From Desulfovibrio fairfieldensis (GTDB taxonomy: Bacteria; Desulfobacterota; Desulfovibrionia; Desulfovibrionales; Desulfovibrionaceae): a DNA stretch of 64,000 nt. Below, one piece after another: positions 35,859 through 45,792 of this stretch. The stretch's first letter is position 1; every line of letters begins with the position of its first letter. The stretch spans positions 3,066,501-3,130,500 of the forward strand of contig NZ_CP014229.1 in the NCBI RefSeq assembly GCF_001553605.1, in the 5' to 3' direction. The position numbers and the translations under genes are program-made. The notes under the pieces are model-generated. The model did not search any database, was not told the origin of the DNA, and worked only from the letters and a program-made list of their open reading frames with translations.

Positions 35859-36917
35859 ATGAACGACCACATCCGTTTTGATCGCGACGCCCTGGAACTG
35901 CATCTGCTGGACCAACGCCTTTTGCCGGGAGAGGAGGCGGATTTCGTCTGCCGCACGCCCGACGAGGTGATCACGGCTCTGCAAACCATGGTGGTACGCG
36001 GCGCTCCGGCCATTGGCGTCGCCGCCGCCTGGGGCTGCGCCCTGGCCGTCTCCCGGACCGGGGACGGCGACGGCTGGCGGGAGCGCCTGGACGCCGCCCT
36101 GGAGGCCATTGCCGACGCCCGGCCCACGGCCGTGAATCTGCGCTGGGCAGTGGAACGCATGCGCGCGTGCCGACGCGCCGCCGGAGATGTGGACCGCCCC
36201 GCCCTGCTGGAGCTTTTTCTGCGCGAGGCCCGGACCATGCAGGACGAGGACGTGGCCGCCTGCAAGCGCCTGGGCCGCTTCGGCGCGGACTGCCTTGAGG
36301 ACGGAGACACGGTGCTCACCCACTGCAACGCCGGGGCCCTGGCTACGGCGGGCTACGGCACGGCTCTGGGCGTGATCCGCGCGGCAGTGGAACAGGGCAA
36401 GCGCATCCGGGTCATTGCCGATGAAACCCGCCCTTTTTTGCAGGGCGCGCGGCTCACGGCCTGGGAACTGCACCAGGACGGCATTCCGGTTACCGTGGCC
36501 TGCGACAACGCCTGCGCCCTGCTGATGCAGAAAGGGCTCGTCCAGCGCGTGGTGGTGGGCGCGGACCGCATCGCGGCCAACGGCGACGCGGCCAACAAAA
36601 TCGGCACCTTCGGCGTGGCCCTGCTGGCGCGGCATTTCGGCATCCCCTTCTATGTGGCCGCGCCCCTCTCGACCATTGACCCGCAAACGGCCGACGGCAC
36701 GGCCATTCCCATTGAGGAACGCCCGGCCGGGGAGGTGACCCATGCGGGGGGGCGGCGCGTGACGCCCGAGGACGTGCCGGTTTACAACTTCGCTTTTGAC
36801 GTGACCCCGGCGGCGCTGATCAGCGGCATCATCACCGAAGCGGGCGTGCTGCGGCCGCCTTACGGCCCGGCTGTCCGCGCGGCCCTGGACGAAGCCGCGA
36901 CGGAGGCGCGCCCATGA
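35859..36917 (+). CDS. mtnA: S-methyl-5-thioribose-1-phosphate isomerase
   Basis: A 352-residue MtnA, an aldose-ketose isomerase related to eIF2B. It converts methylthioribose 1-phosphate to methylthioribulose 1-phosphate in methionine salvage. Signatures: [19 protein letters not shown], the active-site [36 protein letters not shown] and [26 protein letters not shown] precedes the start. No other salvage genes are adjacent, so the pathway partners lie elsewhere or a shortened salvage shunt is used. The last four bases overlap the next gene (ATGA). Confidence 0.95.
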   Translation: MNDHIRFDRDALELHLLDQRLLPGEEADFVCRTPDEVITALQTMVVRGAPAIGVAAAWGCALAVSRTGDGDGWRERLDAALEAIADARPTAVNLRWAVERMRACRRAAGDVDRPALLELFLREARTMQDEDVAACKRLGRFGADCLEDGDTVLTHCNAGALATAGYGTALGVIRAAVEQGKRIRVIADETRPFLQGARLTAWELHQDGIPVTVACDNACALLMQKGLVQRVVVGADRIAANGDAANKIGTFGVALLARHFGIPFYVAAPLSTIDPQTADGTAIPIEERPAGEVTHAGGRRVTPEDVPVYNFAFDVTPAALISGIITEAGVLRPPYGPAVRAALDEAATEARP

Positions 36918-38857
36918 AAGAACTGGTGCTGCTGGTGGAACCGGCCAAGGAGCCGTCCGTACCGTCGCCCGCCTCCGGCCGGGGCCAGGCCGTCGCCCAC
37001 TGGAGCGCCTGGGAAGTGCCGGAAGGCCGGATATCCCTGCCCGCGCGTCTCCATGCGGACCTGGTGGCGATCCGCGCCGAACACATGGCCTGGGCCTATG
37101 ATCTGGGCCGTTTGCGCGTGGGCCGCAAGGAATTGCAGGAAAAACTCAAAGCCGGGGAAAGCCTGTCCATGTGGTGGTGCTCCCTGCTCTACGAGCGCCA
37201 CCCCAAGATGGCGCCCAATCTCTACGCCATCTACAAGCTGCGCGCCCTGGAACGCCTCATGGACGAGGAAGGCTTCACGGCCCTGCGGCTCTGCGGCGGC
37301 GACGCCACCCTGCGCCACACGCTGGCGGATTTCTGCGCCGTGTCGGGCCGCCTCTTTGTGGAATGCCACGAGCCGGGGCTGCGCCTCAAGCCCGCGCAAA
37401 GCCTGCTGCGGCGGGTCTACAACGCCTGCCCCGCGCCCTTGCGGGCCGCGGCCCGCTACGCGCACTGGTGGTGGACCATACGACGCAAGCTGCCCTGCAT
37501 CCGGAAAGAAAAAAACTGTCTGCCGCCCGCATCGGGGCAAAAGCCCGCCGCCACCATTGCCACCTATTTCCCTAATCTGGACATGCACGCCGCCGGTCTG
37601 GGGCGCTTCCGCTCCCGCTACTGGGAAAAGCTGCACGACGTTCTTGACGCGGAGGCCCGGCGTGAAGGCGCGCAGTTCGTGCGCTGGCTGTTCATCCGCT
37701 TTCCCGCGCCCCAGCTTTCCTTCGCCCAATGCCGCAAACTGCGCGACCGTTTCCGCGAGAAAGGCAAAGACGGCCTTTCCTTCCACTATCTGGAAGAATT
37801 TCTGCGCCACCGCGATCTCTGGGCAGCCCTGTGGCGGCATCTGCGCCTCTGCTGGGCCAGCCTGCGCCTGGAAAAACACGCGCGCCCGGCCTTTCACTTC
37901 GCCGGTTCCCGGCTCAATTTCTGGGACTACGCCAAGGGCGACTGGGCCGAATCCTTCCGGGGCTGGCGCGGCCTGGAGCGCTGCCTTCAGAACCGGGCCT
38001 TCAAGAGCTATGCGCACTGCGCCGGGCCGCAGCGCTGGACCCTGTTCCCGCTGGAAAACTGCCCTTGGGAGCGCATGCTGACCCAGGCCGCGCATGAGGC
38101 CGGGAACGGGCCGGTCTTCGGCGCGCAGCATTCCACCATCCGGCCCACGGACTTCCGCTATTTCGACGACCCGCGCACCTTCAGCGCGCCGGACTGCGCG
38201 ATCTTCCAACCTGACGCCATCCGGGGCAACGGCCGCTCGGCCTGCCGCCAGTGGCTGGACGCGGGCATGCCGCCCGAGCGCCTGGGCGAAGTGGAGGCCC
38301 TGCGCTACCTCTACCTCGCCGACGCGGCTCCGGCGCAAACGGAAGCCCCGGACCCCGCGCCGACTACGCCCGCGGGCGGCCTCAAGCGGCTGCTGGTCCT
38401 GACCAGCTTTTTCAACGACGAAACCGAGGCCCATCTGGTCTTGCTGGCACGCGCCGTGCATGCCGGGCTGCTGGAAGGCTGGGATATTGTCGTCAAGCCC
38501 CACCCCTACCTGCCCGTGGAAGAACGCCTGCGCGCCCTGCTGGGCCGCCGGATGCGCGAAATCCGCCTGGCGGACGGCCCCATTGCCGAACAGTTGCGGC
38601 CCGGCGTGACGGTCTGGGCCTCCAATTCCACCACAGCCGCCCTGGAAGCGGCGCTCAAGGGCCTGCCGGTCATGGTCATGCTGCCCAGCGACGACTTTGA
38701 CCTCTGCCCCTTGCAGGACGTGCCGGAACTGCCGCGCACCGGCGATCTGGAGGACGTGCGCCTGGCCCTGGCAACGGCGGCGCCCCTGGACCTGCCGCCC
38801 GATTATCTGGATCTGAACCCGGAACTGCCCCGCTGGCGGCAACTCCTGGGCTTGTGA
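36914..38857 (+). CDS. Surface carbohydrate biosynthesis protein (TIGR04326-like)
   Basis: A 647-residue cytosolic protein whose layout resembles the TIGR04326 surface-carbohydrate proteins: an N-terminal region with [20 protein letters not shown], and a C-terminal glycosyltransferase-B-like part with [32 protein letters not shown] and [20 protein letters not shown]. The last resembles the donor-binding end of polysialyl/CDP-glycerol-type transferases. Likely role is lipopolysaccharide or capsule sugar assembly. It overlaps mtnA by 4 bases, an odd pairing that implies co-translation. Family call is from pattern recall. Confidence 0.6.
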   Translation: MKELVLLVEPAKEPSVPSPASGRGQAVAHWSAWEVPEGRISLPARLHADLVAIRAEHMAWAYDLGRLRVGRKELQEKLKAGESLSMWWCSLLYERHPKMAPNLYAIYKLRALERLMDEEGFTALRLCGGDATLRHTLADFCAVSGRLFVECHEPGLRLKPAQSLLRRVYNACPAPLRAAARYAHWWWTIRRKLPCIRKEKNCLPPASGQKPAATIATYFPNLDMHAAGLGRFRSRYWEKLHDVLDAEARREGAQFVRWLFIRFPAPQLSFAQCRKLRDRFREKGKDGLSFHYLEEFLRHRDLWAALWRHLRLCWASLRLEKHARPAFHFAGSRLNFWDYAKGDWAESFRGWRGLERCLQNRAFKSYAHCAGPQRWTLFPLENCPWERMLTQAAHEAGNGPVFGAQHSTIRPTDFRYFDDPRTFSAPDCAIFQPDAIRGNGRSACRQWLDAGMPPERLGEVEALRYLYLADAAPAQTEAPDPAPTTPAGGLKRLLVLTSFFNDETEAHLVLLARAVHAGLLEGWDIVVKPHPYLPVEERLRALLGRRMREIRLADGPIAEQLRPGVTVWASNSTTAALEAALKGLPVMVMLPSDDFDLCPLQDVPELPRTGDLEDVRLALATAAPLDLPPDYLDLNPELPRWRQLLGL

Positions 38858-38864
38858 GGCCGTT

Positions 38865-39296
38865 ATGGACGCGCATCAGGAAACCGACCGGCGGATCGCG
38901 GAAATGGTCCGCGCCTGTTACTGGGACAGGGACATCAACTGTGCCCGCACCACCCTGTACTGCATGAGCCGCCTCTTCGATCCGCCCCTGGACCCGCAGC
39001 TGGACCGCGCGGCCATCGGCCTGAACGGAGCCGGGCGCATGGGCTGCCAGTGCGGCCTGCTGGAGGGCGCGCTGCTCTTCCTCGGAATCCATGCGTCGTC
39101 CCTGGGCAAGACGGAAAAGGAAGTCTGCGCCGTCTGCGGCCGCTATGCCGCCGCCTTCCAGGAACGTTTCGGCGGGGTCGATTGCCGGGTGCTGCGGCCC
39201 GGCGGCTTTCAGAAAAGCGATCCGCCGCATCTCTGCGAGGGGCTGACCGTGGAGGCTGTCCGCCTGCTCCACGATTTTGTGACGGCGTTGCGCTGA
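38865..39296 (+). CDS. C_GCAxxG_C_C family redox protein
   Basis: A 143-residue protein of the C_GCAxxG_C_C family. Five to six cysteines are spaced as in the family: NCARTTLYC, then MGCQCGLLEGALLFLG, VCAVCG and DCRVLRPG, with a final HLCEG. These proteins are predicted to bind metal or do redox chemistry and are common in anaerobes. It starts 7 bases after the previous gene and closes the mtnA operon. Confidence 0.85.
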   Translation: MDAHQETDRRIAEMVRACYWDRDINCARTTLYCMSRLFDPPLDPQLDRAAIGLNGAGRMGCQCGLLEGALLFLGIHASSLGKTEKEVCAVCGRYAAAFQERFGGVDCRVLRPGGFQKSDPPHLCEGLTVEAVRLLHDFVTALR

Positions 39297-39400
39297 CCGG
39301 AGAATGGGTCGCGGGCCCGCCCTGATTTGACGTTCCGGGCGTTTTCCCTTAATCAGTAATCATTATGCCTTGTTTCAGCAGCACAAAGGAGCACGACCTT

Positions 39401-39487
39401 ATGTCATCCGACAGTCCCGACTTTCCCGCACCTGAACCCGGTACGCATAATCCCGCCGGCCTGCCCGCGCCCGCCCTCTCCCGCTGA
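39401..39487 (+). CDS. Proline-rich leader peptide of the Mg2+ ATPase gene (MgtL-like)
   Basis: A 28-codon reading frame with a strong ribosome-binding site (AAGGAG at 39386-39391). It encodes MSSDSPDFPAPEPG then THNPAGLPAPALSR. Seven of 28 residues are Pro, and Asp/Glu alternate with Pro in the first half (D4, P6, D7, P9, P11, E12, P13). Enterobacterial MgtL is a short acidic-proline leader that lets the ribosome stall or fall apart when Mg2+ or proline is scarce and so turns on mgtA. The stop is 48 bases before the mgtA start, and GGCGCG-TCC-CGCGCC lies between. Function here is inferred from position and composition. Confidence 0.6.
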   Translation: MSSDSPDFPAPEPGTHNPAGLPAPALSR

Positions 39488-39534
39488 ACGCCTCTTGAGA
39501 GCGGCGCGTCCCGCGCCGGTCCCAGGAGGTTCCC

Positions 39535-42321
39535 ATGTTTTCCTTTTTCACGACTCTGAAAGCCTTATTCCATTCCCCGCGTCCGTCGTCCCGCCCGCTG
39601 TCCCGCGCGGACCGCGCCGCGCGCGGCGTCGGACGCCCCCACGCCCCGGCAGCGCCGAAGCGCGCCGCCTCGCAACATCTGCTTGATGCCGCCCGGCAAC
39701 GGCCGGACGCCCTGCTGCGCGCCTACAACTCGTCCACGCAGGGCCTGAACAGCGCGCAAATCCCGGCCCTGCGCCGGCGCCACGGTGAAAACCGCCTGAC
39801 CCGCAGCCGCCGGGAACCTCTGCCCCTGCGACTGCTCAGGGCATTTCTCAATCCCTTCAGCGTGGTTCTGCTGCTGCTCGCGGCCATTTCCTTCATCACC
39901 GACTATCTGCTGGCCGCCGCCGGGGAAAAGGATCTCACGGCCGTGCTCATCGTGGGCGGCATGGTGCTGATCAGCGGCACGCTGCGCTTCGTGCAGGAGG
40001 CCCGCTCCGGCGACGCCGTGGCCCGCCTGGAATCCCTGGTCAACACCACCATCGACGTGCTGCGCGACGGCCGGGGCGGCGAACGGCCCATCAGCGAGCT
40101 GGTGCCCGGCGATGTGGTCCGCCTGGCCGCCGGGGACATGATCCCGGCTGATCTGCGGATTCTGGAGGCCAAGGACCTCTTCATCAGCCAGTCCTCCCTG
40201 ACCGGCGAAAGCGAACCGGTGGAAAAATTCGCCGGTCTGCCGGACGCCTCTCCAGACGCCCCGGCCAGTCCGCCCCAGAGCCCGCTGGACTGCGCCGACC
40301 TGGCCTTCATGGGCAGCAACGTGGTCAGCGGCTCGGCCCTGGCCCTGGTGCTGGCCGTGGGCAACGCCACCCTGTTCGGCTCCCTGGCCCGCCAGATCGC
40401 CGACACCACCACCCGCACCAGTTTCGACAAGGGCGTCAGCGCCGTGTCCTGGCTGCTGATCCGTTTCATGGCCTGCATGGTGCCCATTGTCTTTTTCATC
40501 AACGGCTTCACCAAGGGCGACTGGGTGGAGGCCGCGCTCTTCGCCCTGTCCGTGGCCGTGGGCCTGACGCCGGAAATGCTGCCCACCGTGGTTTCCGCCA
40601 ATCTGGTGCGCGGCGCGGCCTTCATGGCCCGCAAAAAGGTCATCGTGCGGCGGCTGGACGCCATCCAGAACCTGGGGGCCATGGACGTGCTCTGCACGGA
40701 CAAGACCGGCACCCTGACCAGGGACAAGATCATTCTGGAATATTCCCTGGACGTGCACGGCAACGAGGACGAGCGCGTGCTGCGCCACGCCTTTCTGAAC
40801 AGCTGGTTCCAGACCGGCCTGAAAAACCTGCTGGATGTGGCCATTGTGGACCATGCCGACGACCTGGACATGCTCACCCTGCGGCGGGACTACGTCAAAG
40901 TGGATGAAATCCCCTTTGATTTCGGCCGCCGCCGCATGAGCGTGGTCGTCGCCGACCACCTGGGCAAGACCCGGATGATCACCAAGGGCGCGTTGGAGGA
41001 AATGCTGGCCGTCTGCGCCTGGGCCGAATACCACGGCCAGGTGGAGCCGCTGACCCCGAAACTGCGGGAGGAAATCCTGGCCCGCACCCGCCGCTACAAT
41101 GCCGACGGCCTGCGCGTGCTGGGCGTGGCCCGGAAAACCCTGCCGGACGGCGGCCGGAGCTTTTCCGTAGCCGACGAGGCCGACATGGTGCTCATGGGCT
41201 ATCTGGCCTTTCTGGACCCGCCCAAGGAATCGGCGGCCCAGGCCGTGGCCGCCCTGCGCGACTACGGGGTGCGCGTCAAGGTGCTCACCGGTGACAACGA
41301 CGCCGTGACCCGCAGCATCTGCCGTCAGGTGGGCCTGCCCGCCGAACGCGTGCTGCTGGGCGCGGATCTTGCGGATATGGACGACGAGCGCCTTCGGCAG
41401 GAAGTAGAGCGGGTGGATATCTTCGCCAAGCTCAGCCCGCAGCAGAAGGCGCGCATTGTGGCCTGCCTGCGCGGCAACGGCCATGTGACGGGCTTCATGG
41501 GCGACGGCATCAACGACGCGGCGGCCATGCGCACCGCCGATGTGGGCATTTCCGTGGACACCGCCGTGGACGTGGCCCGCGAGTCGGCGGGCGTGATCCT
41601 GCTGGAAAAGGATCTCACCGTGCTGGAGGCCGGGGTCATTGAAGGACGCCGCACCTACGCCAACATCATCAAGTACATCAAGATGACGGTGAGTTCCAAT
41701 TTCGGGAATATGTTCTCGGTGCTGGCGGCCAGCGTCTTTCTGCCCTTCCTGCCCATGACGCCCCTGCAGATTCTGGTGCTCAACCTGATCTACGATCTGT
41801 CCTGCACCACCATCCCCTGGGACAATGTGGACGAGGAATTCCTGCACCAACCCCGTACCTGGGACGCCGGTTCCATCAGCTCCTTCATGCTCTGGCTCGG
41901 GCCCACCAGCTCGATTTTCGATCTGCTGACCTTTGTCCTGATGTACCGGCTGATCTGCCCGGCGGTTCTGGGCGGCCCCTGGCACAGCCTGGACCCGGCC
42001 GGGCAGGCCGCCTTCGCGGCGCTGTTCCAGGCGGGCTGGTTTGTGGAGTCGCTCTGGTCCCAGACCCTGGTCGTTCACATGATCCGCACGCCCAAGCTGC
42101 CCTTCGTGGAGAGCCGGGCGGCCTGGCAGTTGACGCTCCTGACCAGCCTGGGCATTGCCGTGGGCACGGTCATCCCCTTCACCTCCCTGGGCCGGGGCCT
42201 GGACATGGCGGCCCTGCCCGTCGGGTATTTCCCCTGGCTGGGCGGCATGATCCTGGGCTATATGCTGCTGACCACCGTGGTGAAGCGGGCTTACATCCGG
42301 CGCTACGGCCAGCTGCTGTAG
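39535..42321 (+). CDS. mgtA: Magnesium-translocating P-type ATPase
   Basis: A 928-residue P3B-type ATPase that imports Mg2+. The phosphorylated Asp389 is in CTDKTGTLTRD; the actuator motif LTGESEPVEK and hinge GDGINDAAAMR are present. Family-specific helices read VAVGLTPEMLPTVVSANLVR and NFGNMFSVLAASVFLPFLPM, placing it in MgtA/MgtB rather than Ca2+ pumps. The first 55 residues are basic and Pro/Ala-rich, as in MgtA. AGGAGG precedes the ATG. A proline-rich leader peptide lies upstream. No mgtC or phoPQ is nearby. Confidence 0.95.
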   Translation: MFSFFTTLKALFHSPRPSSRPLSRADRAARGVGRPHAPAAPKRAASQHLLDAARQRPDALLRAYNSSTQGLNSAQIPALRRRHGENRLTRSRREPLPLRLLRAFLNPFSVVLLLLAAISFITDYLLAAAGEKDLTAVLIVGGMVLISGTLRFVQEARSGDAVARLESLVNTTIDVLRDGRGGERPISELVPGDVVRLAAGDMIPADLRILEAKDLFISQSSLTGESEPVEKFAGLPDASPDAPASPPQSPLDCADLAFMGSNVVSGSALALVLAVGNATLFGSLARQIADTTTRTSFDKGVSAVSWLLIRFMACMVPIVFFINGFTKGDWVEAALFALSVAVGLTPEMLPTVVSANLVRGAAFMARKKVIVRRLDAIQNLGAMDVLCTDKTGTLTRDKIILEYSLDVHGNEDERVLRHAFLNSWFQTGLKNLLDVAIVDHADDLDMLTLRRDYVKVDEIPFDFGRRRMSVVVADHLGKTRMITKGALEEMLAVCAWAEYHGQVEPLTPKLREEILARTRRYNADGLRVLGVARKTLPDGGRSFSVADEADMVLMGYLAFLDPPKESAAQAVAALRDYGVRVKVLTGDNDAVTRSICRQVGLPAERVLLGADLADMDDERLRQEVERVDIFAKLSPQQKARIVACLRGNGHVTGFMGDGINDAAAMRTADVGISVDTAVDVARESAGVILLEKDLTVLEAGVIEGRRTYANIIKYIKMTVSSNFGNMFSVLAASVFLPFLPMTPLQILVLNLIYDLSCTTIPWDNVDEEFLHQPRTWDAGSISSFMLWLGPTSSIFDLLTFVLMYRLICPAVLGGPWHSLDPAGQAAFAALFQAGWFVESLWSQTLVVHMIRTPKLPFVESRAAWQLTLLTSLGIAVGTVIPFTSLGRGLDMAALPVGYFPWLGGMILGYMLLTTVVKRAYIRRYGQLL

Positions 42322-42339
42322 AAGCTGAAGCGAGCTCTT

Positions 42340-42374
42340 CGCGGTGCGGATTTTCCACGGAAATCCGCACCGCG
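42340..42374. terminator. Bidirectional 14-bp hairpin between mgtA and DUF2179 gene
   Basis: CGCGGTGCGGATTT (42340-42353) with AAATCCGCACCGCG (42361-42374), loop of 7, between convergent genes. Just right of it, on the minus strand, lies TAGGAGCTGTTTCTAAA (42378-42394), a 17-mer that recurs at 56303-56319 next to another very long hairpin. Confidence 0.75.
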
Positions 42375-42390
42375 CGTTTAGAAACAGCTC

Positions 42391-42915
42391 CTACGGCAGA
42401 TAGCCGCCGTGCGCGCTGCGCACATCCTCAATGGTAAGAAAGCTCTTGGGCGAAAGTTTCTTGCACAGGCGCACCAGGCTGTTGACCTTGCGGCGCGGCA
42501 AGACCACCCGCAAGAAGTGCATTTCGTCATGCATGCCGAAGGCCTCAAGCCGGGTTACGCCGAAACCGGCTTTGCGCAACACGGCGGCAAGGTGCTCGTC
42601 GTCCTCGGGCGCCACGATATTGACGACGGTGATGCCCAGAGCCAGGCGCTCTTCCACGAAAATACCCATCAGAATGCCGCAACTGTAGCCCCCGGCATAG
42701 GCAATGATGTTGAAGACGTTGTCCAGATGCGCCATGACCCGTGAGATGGCGACCACCCAGATGACGATCTCGAAAAAGCCCACCAGGGCCGCCACAAAAC
42801 GCACGCCGCGCATGACCAGGACGGTTCTGACCGTACCCAGAGTCACGTCCGCGAGACGCAGGCAGAAAATCAGCAGCGCTCCCGCAAAATCCAAATGCAT
42901 TCCCAAGAGTGTCAT
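42391..42915 (-). CDS. DUF2179 (UPF0316) membrane protein
   Basis: A 174-residue protein with three membrane helices in the first 90 residues (ALLIFCLRLADVTLGTVRTV; FVAALVGFFEIVIWVVAIS; NIIAYAGGYSCGILMGIFVE) and a C-terminal DUF2179 domain (EHLAAVLRKAGFGVTRLEAF ... EMHFLRVVLPRRKVNSLVRL). This is the UPF0316/YebE-type arrangement; function is unknown. It may be a small-molecule-sensing membrane protein. Confidence 0.88.
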   Translation of the reverse strand: MTLLGMHLDFAGALLIFCLRLADVTLGTVRTVLVMRGVRFVAALVGFFEIVIWVVAISRVMAHLDNVFNIIAYAGGYSCGILMGIFVEERLALGITVVNIVAPEDDEHLAAVLRKAGFGVTRLEAFGMHDEMHFLRVVLPRRKVNSLVRLCKKLSPKSFLTIEDVRSAHGGYLP

Positions 42916-42978
42916 GACATCCTCACTGAATATGTAAAGCCGGGATAGTGCGGATATCCCGGCTGAAAATTTCGCCCC

Positions 42979-43010
42979 TGGAGCAGATTAACTTTGAGTT
43001 GAAATACCCA
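42979..43010. repeat. Short intergenic repeat (GAGCAGATT family)
   Basis: CTGGAGCAGATTAACTTTGAG followed by TTGAAATACCC, the left-end motif of the TTTGA-dyad repeats, between the DUF2179 promoter and the end of the sigma-54 activator gene. Confidence 0.5.
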
Positions 43011-43109
43011 ACCTGGCGATGTGTTTATGGCAATGCTACCAGAACGCCGCATTTTGGCAATCAGGCGGCCTTGCAAAACCGGGGCGGACGACTCCGACGC
43101 GGCTCAGCT

Positions 43110-45035
43110 TCAGTCCCGGCCCGCCATTTTCTTCAATTTCCGGTAGAGCGTGGGGCGGCTGACGCCCAGGGCGCGGGACGCGGCCCGGATATTGCCGTTG
43201 TGCCGGGCCAGAGCTTCGGCCACGGCCCGTTGCTCCAGGTCTTCCAGGGTGCCCTGGCCGGAGCCGCCGGACGGTTCCGATGGAGCCGCCTGCCGGGGCC
43301 GCTCCAGCCCGGCGATGCCGAAATGCTCGGCCAGCAGATCGCCGCCCTCGGCCAGATGCATGGCGCGCTCCACCGCGCTTTCCAGCTGGCGGACGTTGCC
43401 GGGCCAGGCATGGGCCGTGAGCATGGCGGCGGTGTCCGGCGGCAGGACCGCCGTGGGTTTGTTCAGACGCAGCCTGTGCCGCTGGATGAAATACTCGGCC
43501 AGGGGCAGAATGTCTTCCGGCCGCTCGCGCAAGGGCGGCACAAGGATGTTCAGAGTGCTGATGCGGTAATAGAGATCCGCGCGAAATTTCTGCTGTTCGA
43601 TGGCCTGCCTCAGATCCTTGTTGGTGGCCGAAATGACGCGCAGATCCACGGGCACGGTACGCAGGCCGCCCACGCGCTGGATCTCGCCGGTCTGGAGCAC
43701 GCGCAGCAGCTTGACCTGCATGTCAAAGGGCATGTCCCCGATTTCGTCCAGAAAAAGCGTGCCCGAATCGGCCAGCTCGAACTTGCCGGGCCGCCCGCCC
43801 TTGCGCGCGCCGGTAAAGGCCCCCTCCTCATAGCCGAACAGCTCGCTTTCCAGGAGTTCCTTGGGAATGGCCCCGCAGTTGATGGCCACAAAGGGCCGGT
43901 TGCGCCGCTCCCCGCCGTTATGGATGGCCTGGGCGAAGAGCTCCTTGCCCGTGCCCGTTTCGCCGCAGAGCAGCACCGGGGCCGTACTGGCCGCCGCGAT
44001 GCGCGCGTGGCGCAGGGCCTGCCCCAAGCAGGCGCTGGACCCCAGAATGGAATCAAAGGTGAAATGGGCGTGGCTGCCGGTCACTTCCACGGCCATGCCC
44101 ATGACTTCCTTTTTTTCCTGCACGGTGAGCAGGCCGCCCACCACTTCACCGTTGCTCATGCAGATGGGGTCAAAGGAAGCGAAATGCGTCATGCCGCTGT
44201 GCCGGGCGAGAATTTCGCGCGCCTTGAAACTTTTGCCCGTGGCGAGATGTTCCAGCACGCCGCTGCGGCCGCCGGTAAAGTCCTCGAAATCCCGCCCGGC
44301 GGGCGAGACGGGCAGACTGAAGAGCCGCCGGGCGCTACGGTTGGTCTGCACGATGCGGCCGTGCGAGTCCACGGTGACAATGCCCCGCGAGTCGGATTCG
44401 ATAAGGGCGCGCAAATACTGGTTGGTGGTGGCCAGGTCCCGCATGCGCTCCCGCTCGCGCAACTGGGAGGTCACGGTTTCCGCGGCCTGGCGCACCAGGC
44501 CCAGGGTGTGCACATGCATCATGGCCGACTCGCCGCTGAGCGAAATGGCCCCCAGCACAACGCCGCCGTCCGGCGCGAAAACCGGCGCGCCCGCATTGCT
44601 CAGACGGCGCGCGTCCATGGAAAACATGGCGTCGCCGGGCAGAAAGACCGGCACCTTCTCCTCCAGGGCCAGACCGATGGCGCAGGTGCCCACGTCGCGC
44701 TCCAGCCAGCGGTAGCCGGGCAGGCAGCGCCGCCGTTTGAAATGCTCCACCAGTTCCGCGTCCCCCACCACGTAAAGCACATAGCCCTCACTGTCGGCCA
44801 GGGCCATACAGAAACCCGTGCCTTTGAGCAGGCCGTAGAGCGTGTCGATCTGCGCCCGGGCCAGGTCAAAGAACTCCCTTTGCCCGTTGATCCGCTTGCG
44901 CAGACCCGCCGCGCTCAGACCTCCGGCCTCGGGCGCGCCGTCCAGATGCGGGTCCAGGCCGTAGCGCGCGGAACGCGCGTGCGAACGCCGGATAAGTTCC
45001 TCAAGGTTCGGAATGGCGGACATCTGGCTGAGCAT
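43110..45035 (-). CDS. Sigma-54-dependent transcriptional activator (GAF-PAS-AAA-HTH)
   Basis: A 641-residue enhancer-binding protein. An N-terminal GAF-like sensor (about 60-190, [20 protein letters not shown]) and a PAS domain (about 205-310) precede the AAA+ domain. That domain has Walker A GETGTGKE, the sigma-54 contact loop GAFTGA, Walker B LFLDEIGD and the R-finger region. A Fis-type helix-turn-helix ends the protein ([20 protein letters not shown]). The architecture is that of AcoR/DhaR-like activators. It is divergent from a catabolic operon preceded by a -24/-12 promoter and repeated TTTTATTACA boxes, so it almost certainly controls that operon. Confidence 0.95.
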   Translation of the reverse strand: MLSQMSAIPNLEELIRRSHARSARYGLDPHLDGAPEAGGLSAAGLRKRINGQREFFDLARAQIDTLYGLLKGTGFCMALADSEGYVLYVVGDAELVEHFKRRRCLPGYRWLERDVGTCAIGLALEEKVPVFLPGDAMFSMDARRLSNAGAPVFAPDGGVVLGAISLSGESAMMHVHTLGLVRQAAETVTSQLRERERMRDLATTNQYLRALIESDSRGIVTVDSHGRIVQTNRSARRLFSLPVSPAGRDFEDFTGGRSGVLEHLATGKSFKAREILARHSGMTHFASFDPICMSNGEVVGGLLTVQEKKEVMGMAVEVTGSHAHFTFDSILGSSACLGQALRHARIAAASTAPVLLCGETGTGKELFAQAIHNGGERRNRPFVAINCGAIPKELLESELFGYEEGAFTGARKGGRPGKFELADSGTLFLDEIGDMPFDMQVKLLRVLQTGEIQRVGGLRTVPVDLRVISATNKDLRQAIEQQKFRADLYYRISTLNILVPPLRERPEDILPLAEYFIQRHRLRLNKPTAVLPPDTAAMLTAHAWPGNVRQLESAVERAMHLAEGGDLLAEHFGIAGLERPRQAAPSEPSGGSGQGTLEDLEQRAVAEALARHNGNIRAASRALGVSRPTLYRKLKKMAGRD

Positions 45036-45045
45036 GGGCTGTCCT

Positions 45046-45175
45046 TGTAATAAAAAAATACATGTAAAATTTTATTACACTTAAATACGAAAATGCGCGC
45101 CCGGACAGGCTGCATTCGCGGCTGATGCTGATTTCAACGTGCTTCTTTTTTCACAGATTGTCACGTTTTATTACA
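45046..45175. promoter_or_regulatory. Repeated TTTTATTACA boxes, candidate activator-binding sites
   Basis: TGTAATAAAA (45046-45055, inverted), TTTTATTACA (45070-45079) and TTTTATTACA (45166-45175): three copies of a 10-mer, two as a dyad and one direct, 74 to 200 bases upstream of the sigma-54 promoter. Position and repetition fit upstream activating sequences for the adjacent enhancer-binding protein. Confidence 0.6.
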
Positions 45176-45248
45176 TAACCATGGCCTCTTTTTATCAATA
45201 CCAACCATAACACGCTTAAAATACTAATAAAAACACTTCAAGCCAAAG

Positions 45249-45266
45249 TTGGCATGGTCCCTGCTT
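45249..45266 (+). promoter_or_regulatory. Sigma-54 promoter of the RidA operon
   Basis: TTGGCATGGTCCCTGCTT: invariant GG (45251-45252) and GC (45263-45264) separated by ten bases, close to the consensus TGGCAC-N5-TTGC. It lies 118 bases upstream of the RidA start. A 19-base near-palindrome around 45310-45355 (AAATTATCGC..GCGATAATTT) sits in the leader. Confidence 0.75.
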
Positions 45267-45383
45267 TTCCTCTCCCGAATGCGCGCCCTGCCCCGGCCTG
45301 TCCGGAGCTCGAAATTATCGCAAGGCGAATTTACTTCGCCGTTAAGCGATAATTTCAAGCGCAAAATATTTTAGGGAGGAAAC

Positions 45384-45767
45384 ATGCCCATCACACGTTA
45401 CGGGACTCCGGCCAAAGCGGGCGCGCTGCCCTTTTCCAAGGCCGCGGGCGCGGACGGCTGGCTCTACGTCAGCGGTCAGGTGCCCCGCGCCGCCGACGGC
45501 GAAATCGTTTCCGGCAGCATGACCGTGCAGGCCCGCGCGGCCCTCAACAACCTCAAGGCGGCCCTGGCCCTGGCGGGTTACGGCCTGGAAGACGTGGTGC
45601 GGGTGAACGTCTTCATCGACGACCCGCGCGACTTCGCCCAGTTCAACAAGGTCTACGCGGAATTTTTCACGCCGGAGCACGCCCCGGCCCGGGTCTGCGT
45701 GCAGGCCGCCATGATGAGCGATCTGCGCGTGGAAGTGGACTGCATCGCTTACAGGGACAAGGCCTGA
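45384..45767 (+). CDS. RidA family deaminase
   Basis: A 127-residue RidA/YjgF/UK114 protein. Such proteins hydrolyse reactive enamine/imine intermediates released by PLP or flavin enzymes. Conserved features: GWLYVSGQVPRAADG, the DVVRVNVFIDDPRDFAQFN middle and the active-site arginine in APARVCVQAAMM. As the first gene of an operon with an amino-acid-oxidising flavoprotein complex it probably converts the imino acid product. AGGAGG precedes the ATG. Confidence 0.92.
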   Translation: MPITRYGTPAKAGALPFSKAAGADGWLYVSGQVPRAADGEIVSGSMTVQARAALNNLKAALALAGYGLEDVVRVNVFIDDPRDFAQFNKVYAEFFTPEHAPARVCVQAAMMSDLRVEVDCIAYRDKA

Positions 45768-45792
45768 GCAAACCGCCGCCGGGAGGCGAAGC

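Noticed and set aside
39327-39355. Sigma-70 promoter TTGACG upstream of the mgtA leader
   Set aside because: The -35 is good, but no -10 with more than two matches lies at 16-18 bases.
39565-42078. 837-codon minus-strand frame opposite mgtA
   Set aside because: No recognisable motif and low-complexity composition; the plus strand encodes a complete P-type ATPase.
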